Part shown: positions 46,941 through 59,619 of the stretch, piece after piece
Layout of the letters: every line of letters starts with the position of its first letter
Numbering within the stretch: the first letter of the stretch is position 1
DNA from: Candidatus Nitrotoga sp. SPKER
GTDB taxonomy: Bacteria; Pseudomonadota; Gammaproteobacteria; Burkholderiales; Gallionellaceae
Assembly: GCA_003402285.1 (NCBI GenBank)
Contig: QFXG01000006.1
Coordinates: 1-64,000 of the forward strand
Direction: 5' to 3'
DNA: 64,000 nucleotides
Notes under the pieces: model-generated
What the model was told of the DNA's origin: nothing
Databases searched by the model: none
What the model saw: only the letters and a program-made list of their open reading frames with translations
Program-made: the position numbers and the translations under genes

Positions 46941-48785
46941 TCATAACCCCACATAGTTCAACGATTGAAGAAACTGTCCTGCATTCTGGTACCCTATCAC
47001 ACGACGAACATCCTGCTCATGCCCTTGTGCATCAAAAAACAGGATGGCGGGTGGCCCGAATAATTCAAAACGTTTTAGTACTGATTTATCCTCATTATTA
47101 TTGGCCGTAACGTCGACTTGTAGCAATACAATCTTTTTCAATTTAGCTTGAACCTGAGCATCGGTAAACGTGTAGCGCTCCATCTCCTTGCACGATATGC
47201 ACCAGTCCGCATAGAAATCCAGCATCACAGTCTTGCCTTTCGCCTGTGCAATTCGGGCATCCAGTTCAGCCACATTCTTTACCCGCATAAATTGCAGAGT
47301 CGAGGCCGCTGCTGCCTGGCCATTACCAAGTGCTGCCAGCGGACGCAGGATGTCACGTGCGCCTGAGAGTGCGCCAATCAAATATGCGCTGCCAAGCAAA
47401 AGGGCGAGAATACCGATGCCTTTCCATAGCTTCTGCCAACCTGAAGCATTGTTTGGCAGCGCATCCAGCGCGTGCATATAAATGGCTGAAAGCACTAACA
47501 ATGCCGCCCACAAAAGCATCTGTATGCTAAGTGGAATCAGCGGTGAGATGAGCCAGATCGCGAGCGCCAGCATTACCACACCAAAGAAATGCTTGACTGC
47601 TTCCATCCAGACACCCGCCTTGGGCAATAGTGCGCCAGCTGAAGCGCCAATCAATAACAATGGCAAGCCCATTCCCATTGCGAGTGCGAACAACGCTGTT
47701 CCGCCCAACCAGGCGTCATGCGTCTGTCCGATATACAACAGAGCAGCCGCCATAGGTGCAGCGACACATGGACTGACGATAACGGCAGATAGTGCGCCCA
47801 TCACAAACACGCCGCTCAGATGGCCGCCATGCAGCTGATTACTGGTATTGGTCAATTTACTTTGCAGGGCCGCGGGAAGTTGTAGCTCATAAAAACCGAA
47901 CATTGATAACGACAGTAGCACGAACACGGCGGCGAAGCTGCCCAGTGCCCAAGGCGTTTGCAACGCACTGGATAATAGCGTGCCAGAAAGACCAGCAGCC
48001 ACCCCGATCGCTGCATAGGTTAATGCCATGCCAAGCACGTAGGCAAGCGACAAGAGGAAGCCGTGCATTTTGGTGGGATGTGAGCTGCGGCCCACGATGA
48101 TACCGGAAAGAATGGGAATCATCGGCAGCACGCAGGGGGTAAACGCAAGTAACAACCCGGCACCAAAGAAAAATGACACGATCAGCCAAAAGCTACCTTG
48201 CTTGAATAGTTTGGCGAGCTGCGTACTTTCAGAATCAGCAGGCATTGCGAGACCTTGCGCCGACTGCGGCGAGACTTGCATCTGTGACGTAATGGTTGTT
48301 GCGAGACTTGCCTTTGGTAGCAGGATGTTGAACTGCTTATCAATCGGCGCGTAACAAAGATCGTTTTCTTTGCATCCCTGATAACTGGCTGCCAGCGTAA
48401 TTTCCTGAGCCGTATCAGTGTTACGATCCAGCGTAATCACCGCCTGGAAAGACTGATGAAATACTGTCATGTCACCAAAATTGGGGTCAGACTTCATTTC
48501 CCCTTTTGGCATGGACACATTTGTAATTTTTACGCCCGCAGTTTTTGCGGAATCGCCCGATATAGTGAAAGTAACCTTGTCACGATATAAATAGTAGCCG
48601 GGCGTGATCTTGAAATTGGTAAGCAGGGTGGATGCATCGCGCACGTTGACTTCCAGCCCAAATGCCTTATCTGGATGCAAGATAACACTTTGCTTCGCGC
48701 CACCCAAAAGCGGCAAGCGGTCCAGAAAACTGTCCGCATGGGATAACGGAATCAAGCATAACAATATCAACAGTAAGAAACGCAT
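46941..48785 (-). CDS. dsbD: Thiol:disulfide interchange protein DsbD
   Basis: Membrane protein that carries electrons from cytoplasmic thioredoxin to periplasmic DsbC/CcmG-type partners, about 614 residues. After the signal peptide (MRFLLLILLCLIPLSHA) the N-terminal DsbD-alpha domain has its Cys pair around YQGCKENDLCYAP. Eight membrane spans carry FTPCVLPMIPILSG and VSPCVAAPMAAALLY. The C-terminal thioredoxin domain has FYADWCISCKEMERYTF. The start is the ATG at 48785. A TTG three codons upstream is possible. It is the last gene of the leuS-lptE-holA-cutA-dsbD run. Confidence 0.96.
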   Translation of the reverse strand: MRFLLLILLCLIPLSHADSFLDRLPLLGGAKQSVILHPDKAFGLEVNVRDASTLLTNFKITPGYYLYRDKVTFTISGDSAKTAGVKITNVSMPKGEMKSDPNFGDMTVFHQSFQAVITLDRNTDTAQEITLAASYQGCKENDLCYAPIDKQFNILLPKASLATTITSQMQVSPQSAQGLAMPADSESTQLAKLFKQGSFWLIVSFFFGAGLLLAFTPCVLPMIPILSGIIVGRSSHPTKMHGFLLSLAYVLGMALTYAAIGVAAGLSGTLLSSALQTPWALGSFAAVFVLLSLSMFGFYELQLPAALQSKLTNTSNQLHGGHLSGVFVMGALSAVIVSPCVAAPMAAALLYIGQTHDAWLGGTALFALAMGMGLPLLLIGASAGALLPKAGVWMEAVKHFFGVVMLALAIWLISPLIPLSIQMLLWAALLVLSAIYMHALDALPNNASGWQKLWKGIGILALLLGSAYLIGALSGARDILRPLAALGNGQAAAASTLQFMRVKNVAELDARIAQAKGKTVMLDFYADWCISCKEMERYTFTDAQVQAKLKKIVLLQVDVTANNNEDKSVLKRFELFGPPAILFFDAQGHEQDVRRVIGYQNAGQFLQSLNYVGL

Positions 48786-48835
48786 CGCTTTCAAAACCTT
48801 AGTGGGTGTTACCTATCAATCAGTAATTTGACGAA

Positions 48836-49171
48836 CTAAATTCCGCCAGTTGAAGGCGATGTTTCTTGCATGACCCACTGTAAATAGCCGGGCAACCCTG
48901 CGTTAATCGAGACAGCAATGATCTCGGGAAGTTCATAAGGATGATGTAAACGGATAACGGCCTCAAGTTGCGGGTAGGCGGCGCGGGTGGTCTTGATCAG
49001 CAGCGGCACCTCACTAGCCGTTTCTATTTTTCCCTGCCAGCGATAGACAGAGGTGCATTCCGCCAGCATGTTGATACATGCGGCGGCGCGACTTTCAATC
49101 AAAGCACTGGCCACGCGCTGGGCGCTCTCACGATTTGGCAAGTTGGTTAGGACTAAAAGAATTTCGTCCAT
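48836..49171 (-). CDS. cutA: Divalent-cation tolerance protein CutA
   Basis: Small trimeric protein of the CutA1 family, 111 residues. Conserved stretches are LVLTNLPNRESAQRVASALI, AACINMLAECTSVYRWQGKI and the final HHPYELPEIIAVSINAGLPG, then YLQWV. Its molecular role is unsettled (copper tolerance in E. coli, signalling-protein fold). It overlaps no gene and lies five bases after holA, with dsbD 50 bases beyond, the same pairing as in E. coli. Confidence 0.94.
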   Translation of the reverse strand: MDEILLVLTNLPNRESAQRVASALIESRAAACINMLAECTSVYRWQGKIETASEVPLLIKTTRAAYPQLEAVIRLHHPYELPEIIAVSINAGLPGYLQWVMQETSPSTGGI

Positions 49172-49176
49172 CGACT

Positions 49177-50190
49177 TTATACTGCTTTCACATTAGCGCA
49201 ACGAACCCCCAATTGCAGCAATTCATCCCACACGTTGCCACGGCGCAAACCCTTCACCACCTTGTCCACGTGCGCGGCCTGACGCAGAGCGCGCTCGGCT
49301 ATCGCTGGACTGAAACGCCGTACAGCGCGCTCCACGAACTTTTGGCGTGTGCCCCATACACGCGCATCGCGTAGTGCAGAAGACAAACTGCCACTATCTT
49401 GCATAGCGCGTAACACCTTGCTCAACGTACGGATGTCTTCCACCAGCGCCCATAGTATCAGCACGGCAGCCGTGCCTTCCGCACGCAGACCATCGAGGAT
49501 GTGCGCATACCGTGCTACATCACCCGCCAGCATGGCCTCAGATAGCTTGAATACGTCATAACGTGCAACATTCATTACAGAATCTTTCACCTGTACAAAA
49601 GATAATGGCCCGGCGGGAAATAACAGGGCAAGCTTCTGGATTTCCTGATATGCCGCCAACAGATTACCTTCTACCCGTTCCGCGAGAAATCTCAAAGTAT
49701 CCGCATCAGCGGATTGATTCTGTCGTTTTAATCGGCCTGCAATCCATACCGGTAGTGCATTCAGTGCAATTTCCTCAGAGGCGATAATCACCCCCTGCGC
49801 TGACAGCGCGGTAAACCACTTGCTACTCAGGGCAGTTTTGTCCAATCTTGGCAGCGATACCAAGGTAACGGTATCGGTGTTCAATTTCTGGCAATAATCC
49901 TGCAAGGCCTGCGCACCTTCCACACCCGGCTTACCCGATGGAATACGGAGATCCACTAATTTTCGCGTAGAAAAAAGCGACAAACTTTGCGCGCTGTTAA
50001 GCAACTCTGTCCACTTAAAGCCCGACTCAGCAATTAATACCTCACGTTCGCTATAACCCGCCGTGCGTGCAGCAACCCGGATGGCATCAGCAGCCTCTAT
50101 AGCCAGCAACAATGCCTCGCCATGTATGACGTACAGTGGCGCAAGCCCTTGGGCAAGATGATGCGATAAATCCTCCCCGGAAAGCTTCAT
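49177..50190 (-). CDS. holA: DNA polymerase III subunit delta
   Basis: Clamp-loader subunit that opens the beta clamp, 337 residues. The family pattern is seen in APLYVIHGEALLLAIEAADA at the N-terminus (the degenerate AAA+ fold), FSTRKLVDLRIPSGKPG, and the C-terminal collar domain with LSEAMLAGDVARYAHILDGL and LILWALVEDIRTL. It follows lptE by 16 bases, the classic leuS-lptE-holA order. Confidence 0.95.
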   Translation of the reverse strand: MKLSGEDLSHHLAQGLAPLYVIHGEALLLAIEAADAIRVAARTAGYSEREVLIAESGFKWTELLNSAQSLSLFSTRKLVDLRIPSGKPGVEGAQALQDYCQKLNTDTVTLVSLPRLDKTALSSKWFTALSAQGVIIASEEIALNALPVWIAGRLKRQNQSADADTLRFLAERVEGNLLAAYQEIQKLALLFPAGPLSFVQVKDSVMNVARYDVFKLSEAMLAGDVARYAHILDGLRAEGTAAVLILWALVEDIRTLSKVLRAMQDSGSLSSALRDARVWGTRQKFVERAVRRFSPAIAERALRQAAHVDKVVKGLRRGNVWDELLQLGVRCANVKAV

Positions 50191-50206
50191 GGTAAGTACG
50201 CTAGCT

Positions 50207-50722
50207 TCATTGTGGTGATGGCGGTGCTTTGGCCAGACTCAAGCGACGTAATATCTGCTGAACTGCGTCATTACGCATGTCTTGATAAAGTAGCGTCTCC
50301 TCCATTTCCTTCGCAAGGACCTGTGTGTTGTCATAAGATAAATAACGTTGCAGCACAATTTCATCTGCGGGAACCCATTCATCCAGCTTGATATCATAAG
50401 CACGCAACGAAACACGATAATTCAATTGATATTCGCGCACACGACCAGCATCACTCAAGGAAAGTATCTGCTTGTTCATAGTTTCGGAAACGATATGCAG
50501 CGTTAATTGTGCATTTGCGGACGAATCAGCAAGCTTTATGTTGTATAACTGCACAGTCCTTTTTAAATCAACAATAAAGGGTGTATTGGCATTAGGTGAC
50601 AGTATGAATAATGTCTGAAACGGGAACGTAAATCCCCCCCCTTGTCCGCGCAAATGGAAGCCGCATGCAGCCAACAGTAACGTGAGTATCAACAACGGTA
50701 ATATCAGTAGATTTGTGCGCAT
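50207..50722 (-). CDS. lptE: LPS-assembly lipoprotein LptE
   Basis: Outer-membrane lipoprotein that plugs the LptD barrel for lipopolysaccharide export, 171 residues. Signal peptide with lipobox LLAAC (Cys20), then GFHLRGQGG as in nearly all LptE proteins. The late stretch DNTQVLAKEMEETLLYQDMR and ILRRLSLA is typical. The start is the ATG at 50722 with GGGAAG upstream. An ATG two codons earlier abuts that site. It follows leuS by 17 bases. Confidence 0.93.
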   Translation of the reverse strand: MRTNLLILPLLILTLLLAACGFHLRGQGGGFTFPFQTLFILSPNANTPFIVDLKRTVQLYNIKLADSSANAQLTLHIVSETMNKQILSLSDAGRVREYQLNYRVSLRAYDIKLDEWVPADEIVLQRYLSYDNTQVLAKEMEETLLYQDMRNDAVQQILRRLSLAKAPPSPQ

Positions 50723-50739
50723 TGGCATCTTCCCATAGC

Positions 50740-53544
<2,805 letters not shown>

Positions 53545-53731
53545 TTAGTTCGTCCAGTCGACATTATACCGGCATAATCCTGCCCAAGCTGCGCGCGAAC
53601 TGACGGACGCGAACTAACAAAGCACTCACAAATAAGACTGCCCATAATTAGTACGTTAAGATGCCTCGGGGTGCGAGGTTCTGCTAGAATGCCGCCGAAA
53701 TAATTTTTTAATATTCTTGGAGAGTTTTACT

Positions 53732-54619
53732 ATGTCCCGCAAGCACCCCGTGATTGCTGTGACCGGTTCATCCGGCGCCGGCACTACTACCGCCAAGCGC
53801 GCTTTTGAAAATATTTTTCGCCGCGAACACATAAATGCCGCCGTAATTGAAGGTGACAGCCTGCACAGCCTGGATCGCATGGAATTTCGGGCTGCTGTGG
53901 CTGAAGCTGGCAAAACAGGCAATCATTCGTTCAGCCATTTTGGACCCGAAGCCAACCATTTCGACAAGATCGAAGAAACCTTCAAGTCGTATGGAGAAAC
54001 CGGTTCTTGTAAGCGCCGCTATTACATTCATAGCGATGCTGAAGCAAAGGAGCTGAATGCGCGCTTGAACACCAGCTTAAATCCTGGTCAATTTACACCG
54101 TGGGAAGATATTGCTGCCGGTTCCGACCTGCTGTTTTACGAAGGTTTGCACGGCATGGTGAAGACCGATACTGTGGATGCAGCCAAGCATGTTGATTTGA
54201 GCATCGGTGTGGTTCCCATCGTCAATCTGGAGTGGATACAGAAAATCCATCGTGATCAAGCTGAGCGTGGTTATTCCGCTGAAGCGACGGTAGATACCAT
54301 CCTGCGCCGCATGCCGGACTATATTAACTTCATCACACCACAATTTTCACGTACTGATATTAACTTTCAGCGCGTGTCTACTGTAGATACCTCCAATCCT
54401 TTTATCGCACGTGACATCCCTACACCGGACGAAAGTTTTGTAGTGATTCGTTTCCGCGACCCCAAGGGTGTCGATTTCCCATACCTTACTGACATGATTC
54501 AACATTCGTTCATGTCACGCTCAAACACCATTGTGGTCCCCGGTGGAAAAATGAGCTTCGCGATGGAAGTGATACTGGCTCCAATCATGCATGAGATGCT
54601 GCAAAATAGAAATAAATAA
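53732..54619 (+). CDS. prkB: Phosphoribulokinase (class I, proteobacterial)
   Basis: Calvin-cycle enzyme making ribulose 1,5-bisphosphate from ribulose 5-phosphate and ATP, 295 residues. The P-loop is TGSSGAGTTTAKRAFE (residues 11-26). The conserved body has IEGDSLHSLDRMEF and SHFGPEANHFDKIE. LLFYEGLHGMV carries the Walker B-type region. The closing VPGGKMSFAMEVILAPIMHE matches the octameric bacterial form. The ATG at 53732 has GGAGAG seven bases upstream. RuBisCO genes are not in the window, and the gene is monocistronic with its own terminator. This is the strongest sign of autotrophy. Confidence 0.96.
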   Translation: MSRKHPVIAVTGSSGAGTTTAKRAFENIFRREHINAAVIEGDSLHSLDRMEFRAAVAEAGKTGNHSFSHFGPEANHFDKIEETFKSYGETGSCKRRYYIHSDAEAKELNARLNTSLNPGQFTPWEDIAAGSDLLFYEGLHGMVKTDTVDAAKHVDLSIGVVPIVNLEWIQKIHRDQAERGYSAEATVDTILRRMPDYINFITPQFSRTDINFQRVSTVDTSNPFIARDIPTPDESFVVIRFRDPKGVDFPYLTDMIQHSFMSRSNTIVVPGGKMSFAMEVILAPIMHEMLQNRNK

Positions 54620-54641
54620 TTTTCTGTAATTTGATGTTGGC

Positions 54642-54677
54642 GGGGAATCAGGCATAGTTTCTGGTTCCCCGTTTTTT
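54642..54677 (+). terminator. Rho-independent terminator of prkB
   Basis: GGGGAATCAG, nine-base loop, CTGGTTCCCC, then GTTTTTTT. It is a strong hairpin with a U-tract, ending 15 bases before uvrD. Confidence 0.9.
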
Positions 54678-54691
54678 TACGGATATTCCGA

Positions 54692-56863
54692 ATGGATTTT
54701 CTTTCTGGCCTTAATCCAGAACAGCGCGCTGCCGTTACCCTGCCGGAACAATCGGCGCTAATCCTGGCCGGTGCGGGCAGTGGCAAAACACGCGTCCTAA
54801 CCACACGTATCGCCTGGCTGATCAGCACCGGGCAAGTCAGCCCACATGGCATTCTGGCTGTCACCTTCACAAACAAGGCGGCGAAGGAGATGCTCTCGCG
54901 CTTGTCCGCCATGCTGCCGATCAACATACGCGGACTATGGATGGGCACTTTTCATGGACTGTGTAACCGCATGTTGCGTACCCATCACCGTGAAGCCATG
55001 TTGCCACAAACTTTCCAGATTCTGGATAGCGCCGACCAGCTTGCTTCTATCAAGCGGTTAATGAAAGTGCTCAATGTGGATGACGAAAAATATCCACCTC
55101 GCGAAATTCAGAACTTTATCAGCGGCAACAAAGAGCAAGGCTTACGCGCGCATGAGGTGGAAGCCTTTGATCCCTACACTCGCCGCCGGGTGGAAATTTT
55201 TGCTGCTTATGATGAGCAGTGCCAGCGCGAAGGTGTAGTGGATTTTTCTGAATTGCTATTGCGTTGCTACGAATTAATGGCGCGTAATCAACCATTACGG
55301 GAGCATTACCAGGCTCGCTTCCGCCACATTTTGGTGGATGAATTTCAGGACACCAACCGCTTGCAGTATCAATGGCTCAAATTATTGGCTGGGCAACACA
55401 ATGCCTTGTTTGCGGTGGGTGACGACGACCAGTCCATTTATGCGTTTCGTGGCGCAAATGTCGGCAATATGCAGGAATTGACGCGCGATTTTCATGTGCA
55501 AAATATAATTAAACTGGAGCAAAACTATCGCTCACACGGCAATATCCTGGATGCCGCCAATACACTGATCAAAAATAATCGCAGCCGTCTAGGCAAAAAT
55601 TTATGGACCTCGGAAAATAAAGGAGAGCCATTACGCGTGTACGAAGCACCTACCGATGCGGAAGAAGCTCGATTCATCGTTGATGAAGTGCGCCAACTCA
55701 ACCGCGAAGGCATTCATCTGACCGAGATGGCCGTGCTATATCGTTCCAATGCTCAATCGCGCGTCATCGAACACGCATTGGTGTCAGCGGGAGTAGCTTA
55801 TCGCGTGTATGGTGGATTAAGGTTTTTCGAAAGACAGGAAATCAAGCATGCACTGGCTTATCTGCGGCTGATACAAAACCCTGATGACGATAACGCACTC
55901 CTGCGCATCATCAACTTTCCTACGCGCGGCATCGGTGCGCGCACTATCGAACAATTACAGGAAGCGGCGCGCACACAAAATGTCAGCCTTTGGCAAGTGG
56001 CAAAACAGTCGAGCGGCAAAGTGGCGACATTTGTAACTTTAATCGAAGTGATGGCCAATGCCACCCGAGAACTTCCACTGCCAGAAGTCATTGATCATAT
56101 AATTCTGCACAGCGGGTTGCTGATCCATTATCAAAACGAAACAGGTATCAAACAACGCGAGGCTCAGGAACGGCTGGAAAACCTTAATGAACTGATCAAT
56201 GCCGCGACGCTGTTTGTGCATGAAAACGAGGACGACAGTCTTACTTCATTCCTCACTCATGCCGCACTTGAATCAGGTGAAAGCCAGGCAGAAGCTAACG
56301 CGGATGCGCTGCATCTGATGACGGTACACTCATCCAAAGGTTTAGAATTTCATACTGTCTTCATAGGTGGGCTGGAAGAGGGCTTGTTCCCGCACCACAA
56401 CAGCCGCATGGCAGATGCGGGAGTGGATGAGGAACGTCGCCTGATGTATGTGGCTATCACGCGCGCACGGCGCAGACTGTATCTCACCTTTACACAAAGC
56501 CGCATGTTGCATGGACAGGTAAATTACAACTTGATGTCCAGCTTTTTGCGCGAGTTGCCGGAGGAGTTATTGAACTGGATCACGCCACGCATAACGGCAC
56601 GCAATAGCTTTGGCTCTTCTGGTTATTCAAGCTCTCTCACCCCCACCTCCCCTATTAATATGAAAGGGCTGGGGGGAGAAAAACGCATTGGCACAGAAAA
56701 TTCTCCGTGGCATATTAGCCAGGCAGTGCATCACGCCAAATTTGGCGAAGGGGTCATAGTCAACATTGAAGGCAGTGATTCAGATTTGCGCGTACAGGTG
56801 AAATTTCGCACAGCTGGCACGAAATGGCTGGCACTGGAGTACGCGAAGCTCACGCCACTTTAA
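54692..56863 (+). CDS. uvrD: DNA helicase II (UvrD/PcrA type)
   Basis: 3'-5' superfamily I helicase for nucleotide-excision and mismatch repair, 723 residues. It begins LSGLNPEQRAAVTLPEQSAL. Walker A is LAGAGSGKTRVLTTRI, Walker B ILVDEFQDTNRLQYQWLKLL, and motif III VGDDDQSIYAFRGANVGNM. Motifs V and VI are LMTVHSSKGLEFHTVFIGGL and VAITRARRRLYL. The C-terminal Tudor-like tail (VHHAKFGEGVIVNIEGSDSD) fits UvrD/PcrA rather than Rep. It sits directly after the prkB terminator. Confidence 0.95.
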   Translation: MDFLSGLNPEQRAAVTLPEQSALILAGAGSGKTRVLTTRIAWLISTGQVSPHGILAVTFTNKAAKEMLSRLSAMLPINIRGLWMGTFHGLCNRMLRTHHREAMLPQTFQILDSADQLASIKRLMKVLNVDDEKYPPREIQNFISGNKEQGLRAHEVEAFDPYTRRRVEIFAAYDEQCQREGVVDFSELLLRCYELMARNQPLREHYQARFRHILVDEFQDTNRLQYQWLKLLAGQHNALFAVGDDDQSIYAFRGANVGNMQELTRDFHVQNIIKLEQNYRSHGNILDAANTLIKNNRSRLGKNLWTSENKGEPLRVYEAPTDAEEARFIVDEVRQLNREGIHLTEMAVLYRSNAQSRVIEHALVSAGVAYRVYGGLRFFERQEIKHALAYLRLIQNPDDDNALLRIINFPTRGIGARTIEQLQEAARTQNVSLWQVAKQSSGKVATFVTLIEVMANATRELPLPEVIDHIILHSGLLIHYQNETGIKQREAQERLENLNELINAATLFVHENEDDSLTSFLTHAALESGESQAEANADALHLMTVHSSKGLEFHTVFIGGLEEGLFPHHNSRMADAGVDEERRLMYVAITRARRRLYLTFTQSRMLHGQVNYNLMSSFLRELPEELLNWITPRITARNSFGSSGYSSSLTPTSPINMKGLGGEKRIGTENSPWHISQAVHHAKFGEGVIVNIEGSDSDLRVQVKFRTAGTKWLALEYAKLTPL

Positions 56864-56978
56864 ATAACGGCCAGGATGTTAAAACATATCTCCTAACATT
56901 TTAGTACTACAATAAATTCAGTGATGTTGTTTTAATCAGGTTGGCACCTAATAATCTTAACCAAAGGAAATATTTGTT

Positions 56979-58028
56979 ATGAAATCTACACAATCATTAA
57001 AGTTTGTTGTGCTGGTAGTTTGCTCACTGGGTGCTCAAGCTGATGAAATTTTACTAAAAAATGGCGACCGGATTTCCGGTACCGTACTTAGTAAATCCGG
57101 AAAACTTCTAGAAATAAAAACCGCTTATGCCGAAAAAATTGTTATCAAATGGGATGCCGTGCAAACTTTAAAAACTGACAAACCTTTATCTATCACGCTC
57201 TCTGATAAACAGGAACTCATTGGTATTGCTAACACCGCAGCAGACGGCTCCTTAACCTTGAACAGCAGTGGCGTATACAACACCCAGCCTATTCCATTGG
57301 CCAATATACAAGAAATCAATAAGAAATTCTTTTCCGGGAGTGCCAATATCGGTGGCAATATGGCAGACGGTAATACCAATAGAAACTCTTTCCATGGTGA
57401 TGCAGATGTAACCATGCGGGGGCGTGACGACAAGGTTACTTTCGGTGGGCAATACAATTATGCTGACGCCCAGGTTGCCGGTAAAAACGAATTAAATGCA
57501 CGTAATTTCCAGATGTACGGTAACTACTCTCATTTTTTTACGGGTAAGACATACGGTTATGCGCACGGATTGTTCACCAATGATCGCTTCCAGGACATCC
57601 AATTACGTTCTGCCTTCGGTATTGGTGCTGGCTATGAAGTGTTTTCTTCTGAAGACTTAAATCTGTCATTCGAGGCAGGTCCCGATTACGTCAATGTTAA
57701 CCGTTATGATCATCCCTATATCATGGCTGGCTGTCAGAATGGCACCAACAAGCCTTGTAACTTGCCTGATGAGGCAAGTATGGCTGGCCGTTGGGCTGTT
57801 AATTATGACCAGTTCTTATTTAATCGTGGTGTACAGGTATTTCATAAACATGAAGGCATTATTGGTAACGGTTTATTCGTTAGAACCCGTACAGGTTTTC
57901 GTATGCCTCTATGGAGCGGCATTCAGTTTACTAACGAAGTACAGTTGGACTACTACGATAGAAACGCAGATTACGGCAAAAAAACTGTGGATACCCGTTA
58001 CTTATTCACCTTGGGTTATGGCTGGTAA
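56979..58028 (+). CDS. DUF481 outer-membrane beta-barrel protein
   Basis: A 349-residue protein with a signal peptide (LKFVVLVVCSLGAQA). The N-terminal part is a small beta domain (DEILLKNGDRISGTVLSKSG). From about residue 115 a DUF481/YdiY-type barrel follows, with alternating strands (FSGSANIGGNMADGNTNRNS; VTFGGQYNYADAQ; TRYLFTLGYGW). The final aromatic Trp fits an outer-membrane barrel. A Cys pair (GCQNGTNKPCN) sits in a probable loop. AAAGGAA precedes the ATG. Its function is unknown. E. coli YdiY is acid-induced. Confidence 0.88.
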   Translation: MKSTQSLKFVVLVVCSLGAQADEILLKNGDRISGTVLSKSGKLLEIKTAYAEKIVIKWDAVQTLKTDKPLSITLSDKQELIGIANTAADGSLTLNSSGVYNTQPIPLANIQEINKKFFSGSANIGGNMADGNTNRNSFHGDADVTMRGRDDKVTFGGQYNYADAQVAGKNELNARNFQMYGNYSHFFTGKTYGYAHGLFTNDRFQDIQLRSAFGIGAGYEVFSSEDLNLSFEAGPDYVNVNRYDHPYIMAGCQNGTNKPCNLPDEASMAGRWAVNYDQFLFNRGVQVFHKHEGIIGNGLFVRTRTGFRMPLWSGIQFTNEVQLDYYDRNADYGKKTVDTRYLFTLGYGW

Positions 58029-58279
58029 TTCTAAAGATAGATGATTGAAATGGCTGTGCTCACAAATCATATTGTCAGACCGTTTCCCCAATCGCCATAA
58101 CCAACCACTGCTAGGATTTCGGTTCACTATCTTTATCACGTTCGGGGGCACAAAACCAACCGAGATAATTGGCTAAGTAGCACGTGGCTATAAGATGCCC
58201 GATGCCTAGCTTACGTACTACGCTGGCAAATGCCTTGGTGCCGTCAAGTCAAAGTACAACATCTTTCGTCAAAGAACAG

Positions 58280-59425
58280 TCAGCGCCCACACGCGGCAAC
58301 ATTGCCAATGCGAAGCATAAGCGCGCTGCGTGCGCGGTTGTCGTACTCCTTGCGTTCATTGACCGTGTTGTTCGAGTCAATATCGACAAAAACTGAGAGG
58401 TTTGTGTCACGTGAAATCGAAGTTGGGATCATCACAGTGACCGGGAACGCGAGAGCGCCGTAACGCGAGACAGTCACGCTGTTGCGCGTCTGAAGTGTTG
58501 TTCCAGGCACCGCGGCACCATAGCCAGCCACGGGGTCGTCCGCGTAGATCCGAAGCTGAGTCGTTTCGGACTGAGTGCCAGTGTTACCGACCGAGACATA
58601 GAAACCGAGCGAATCGCCTGGACACTTCGCGATGACACCCGTGTAGGGCATGTCGCCGTTGCCCGGATCACTCGCGGTATTTATCAGCACGTTGTTTCGC
58701 AAGAGCTGCGATGATGCGAACAGATTGCGGTAGAACGGCGCAACCCCGTAAAGGTACTGCAGGCCGTAGACATCGTCGCCGACGTAGTAGCTACGGCTAC
58801 CGCCACTGCCCGGGCTTGAGGCGACAAAGGGAACGCGCGCCGCAGTGCCGTCGCGCATAATCGAATACTCGGCTGAGTGTTCTAGACCCATCGCATGACC
58901 CAACTCATGCTCCGCGACCACGAGCCCCATCGCAGTACCGATGGTCGTCGTGAGAAATCGCGATTCATCCGGAATGCTGAAGAGCATGTCATTCGCGAGC
59001 ATCACATCGGATTCCATAATGTGCTCCTCTTCCCAGGAGAATGTGCAGCCGTCGTTCTGTGTAATTGTAAGTCCGGCCCTACCGTCAATATCGCCGCGAT
59101 TAACGAGCGCGAAGACGGACTTATCATCGCCATGCTCGATCACGCAGCGGCCGTTCACGATGTGCGTCCACGTGCCACCGAATGAGACCGCGCCGACGTA
59201 ATTGCGCGCATCATAGAGCGCACCGATGTACGCGCGCTGCTCTGGGCTGGCATCAGGGATGCTGCAGCCATCCTGGATGATTGCGGTCGGATAAGATTTG
59301 AGCTTCACCGGCGTGTCGTTACAGGTGGAGATGTTCGCAGCTTCGACCGGATCAACGCCGCTCGCAAGTACGATCACACCAAGCGCCCAGAATACGATGT
59401 GCGTGAATAACTGTGGAATATTCAT
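58280..59425 (-). CDS. Secreted zinc metalloprotease (metzincin/matrixin-like)
   Basis: A 381-residue exported protein. The signal peptide ends near VEAANIS. The extended zinc motif HELGHAMGLEH (His173, His177, His183, with Glu174 as base) is followed by a Met-turn, SIMRDG (Met190), which together define a metzincin. Four Cys in the first 130 residues may form disulfides. The C-terminal half has CARDB-like beta stretches (LGFYVSVGNTGTQSETTQLR; LSVFVDIDSNNTVNERKEYD), which usually bind or present. GC-rich codons unlike the neighbours suggest acquisition. It lies 194 bases after a lipoprotein gene of the same composition. Confidence 0.82.
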   Translation of the reverse strand: MNIPQLFTHIVFWALGVIVLASGVDPVEAANISTCNDTPVKLKSYPTAIIQDGCSIPDASPEQRAYIGALYDARNYVGAVSFGGTWTHIVNGRCVIEHGDDKSVFALVNRGDIDGRAGLTITQNDGCTFSWEEEHIMESDVMLANDMLFSIPDESRFLTTTIGTAMGLVVAEHELGHAMGLEHSAEYSIMRDGTAARVPFVASSPGSGGSRSYYVGDDVYGLQYLYGVAPFYRNLFASSQLLRNNVLINTASDPGNGDMPYTGVIAKCPGDSLGFYVSVGNTGTQSETTQLRIYADDPVAGYGAAVPGTTLQTRNSVTVSRYGALAFPVTVMIPTSISRDTNLSVFVDIDSNNTVNERKEYDNRARSALMLRIGNVAACGR

Positions 59426-59619
59426 TGCGGCACTCCTCTTTTACCATGCGCTGGCGTGACACCCCAGCACCGCCAAAGCGGCTGCAGCGATAAATAGCCG
59501 CCCACCCTCACCTGCTCACGATCAGCGTTTTGCTTGATTGCGGCGATGAACGCCGCAGGCGTGAGCGCATCCCTTACTGCATCCGCAGTCGCGGTTGGCA
59601 AAATCGCCGGTCGCGCGAA

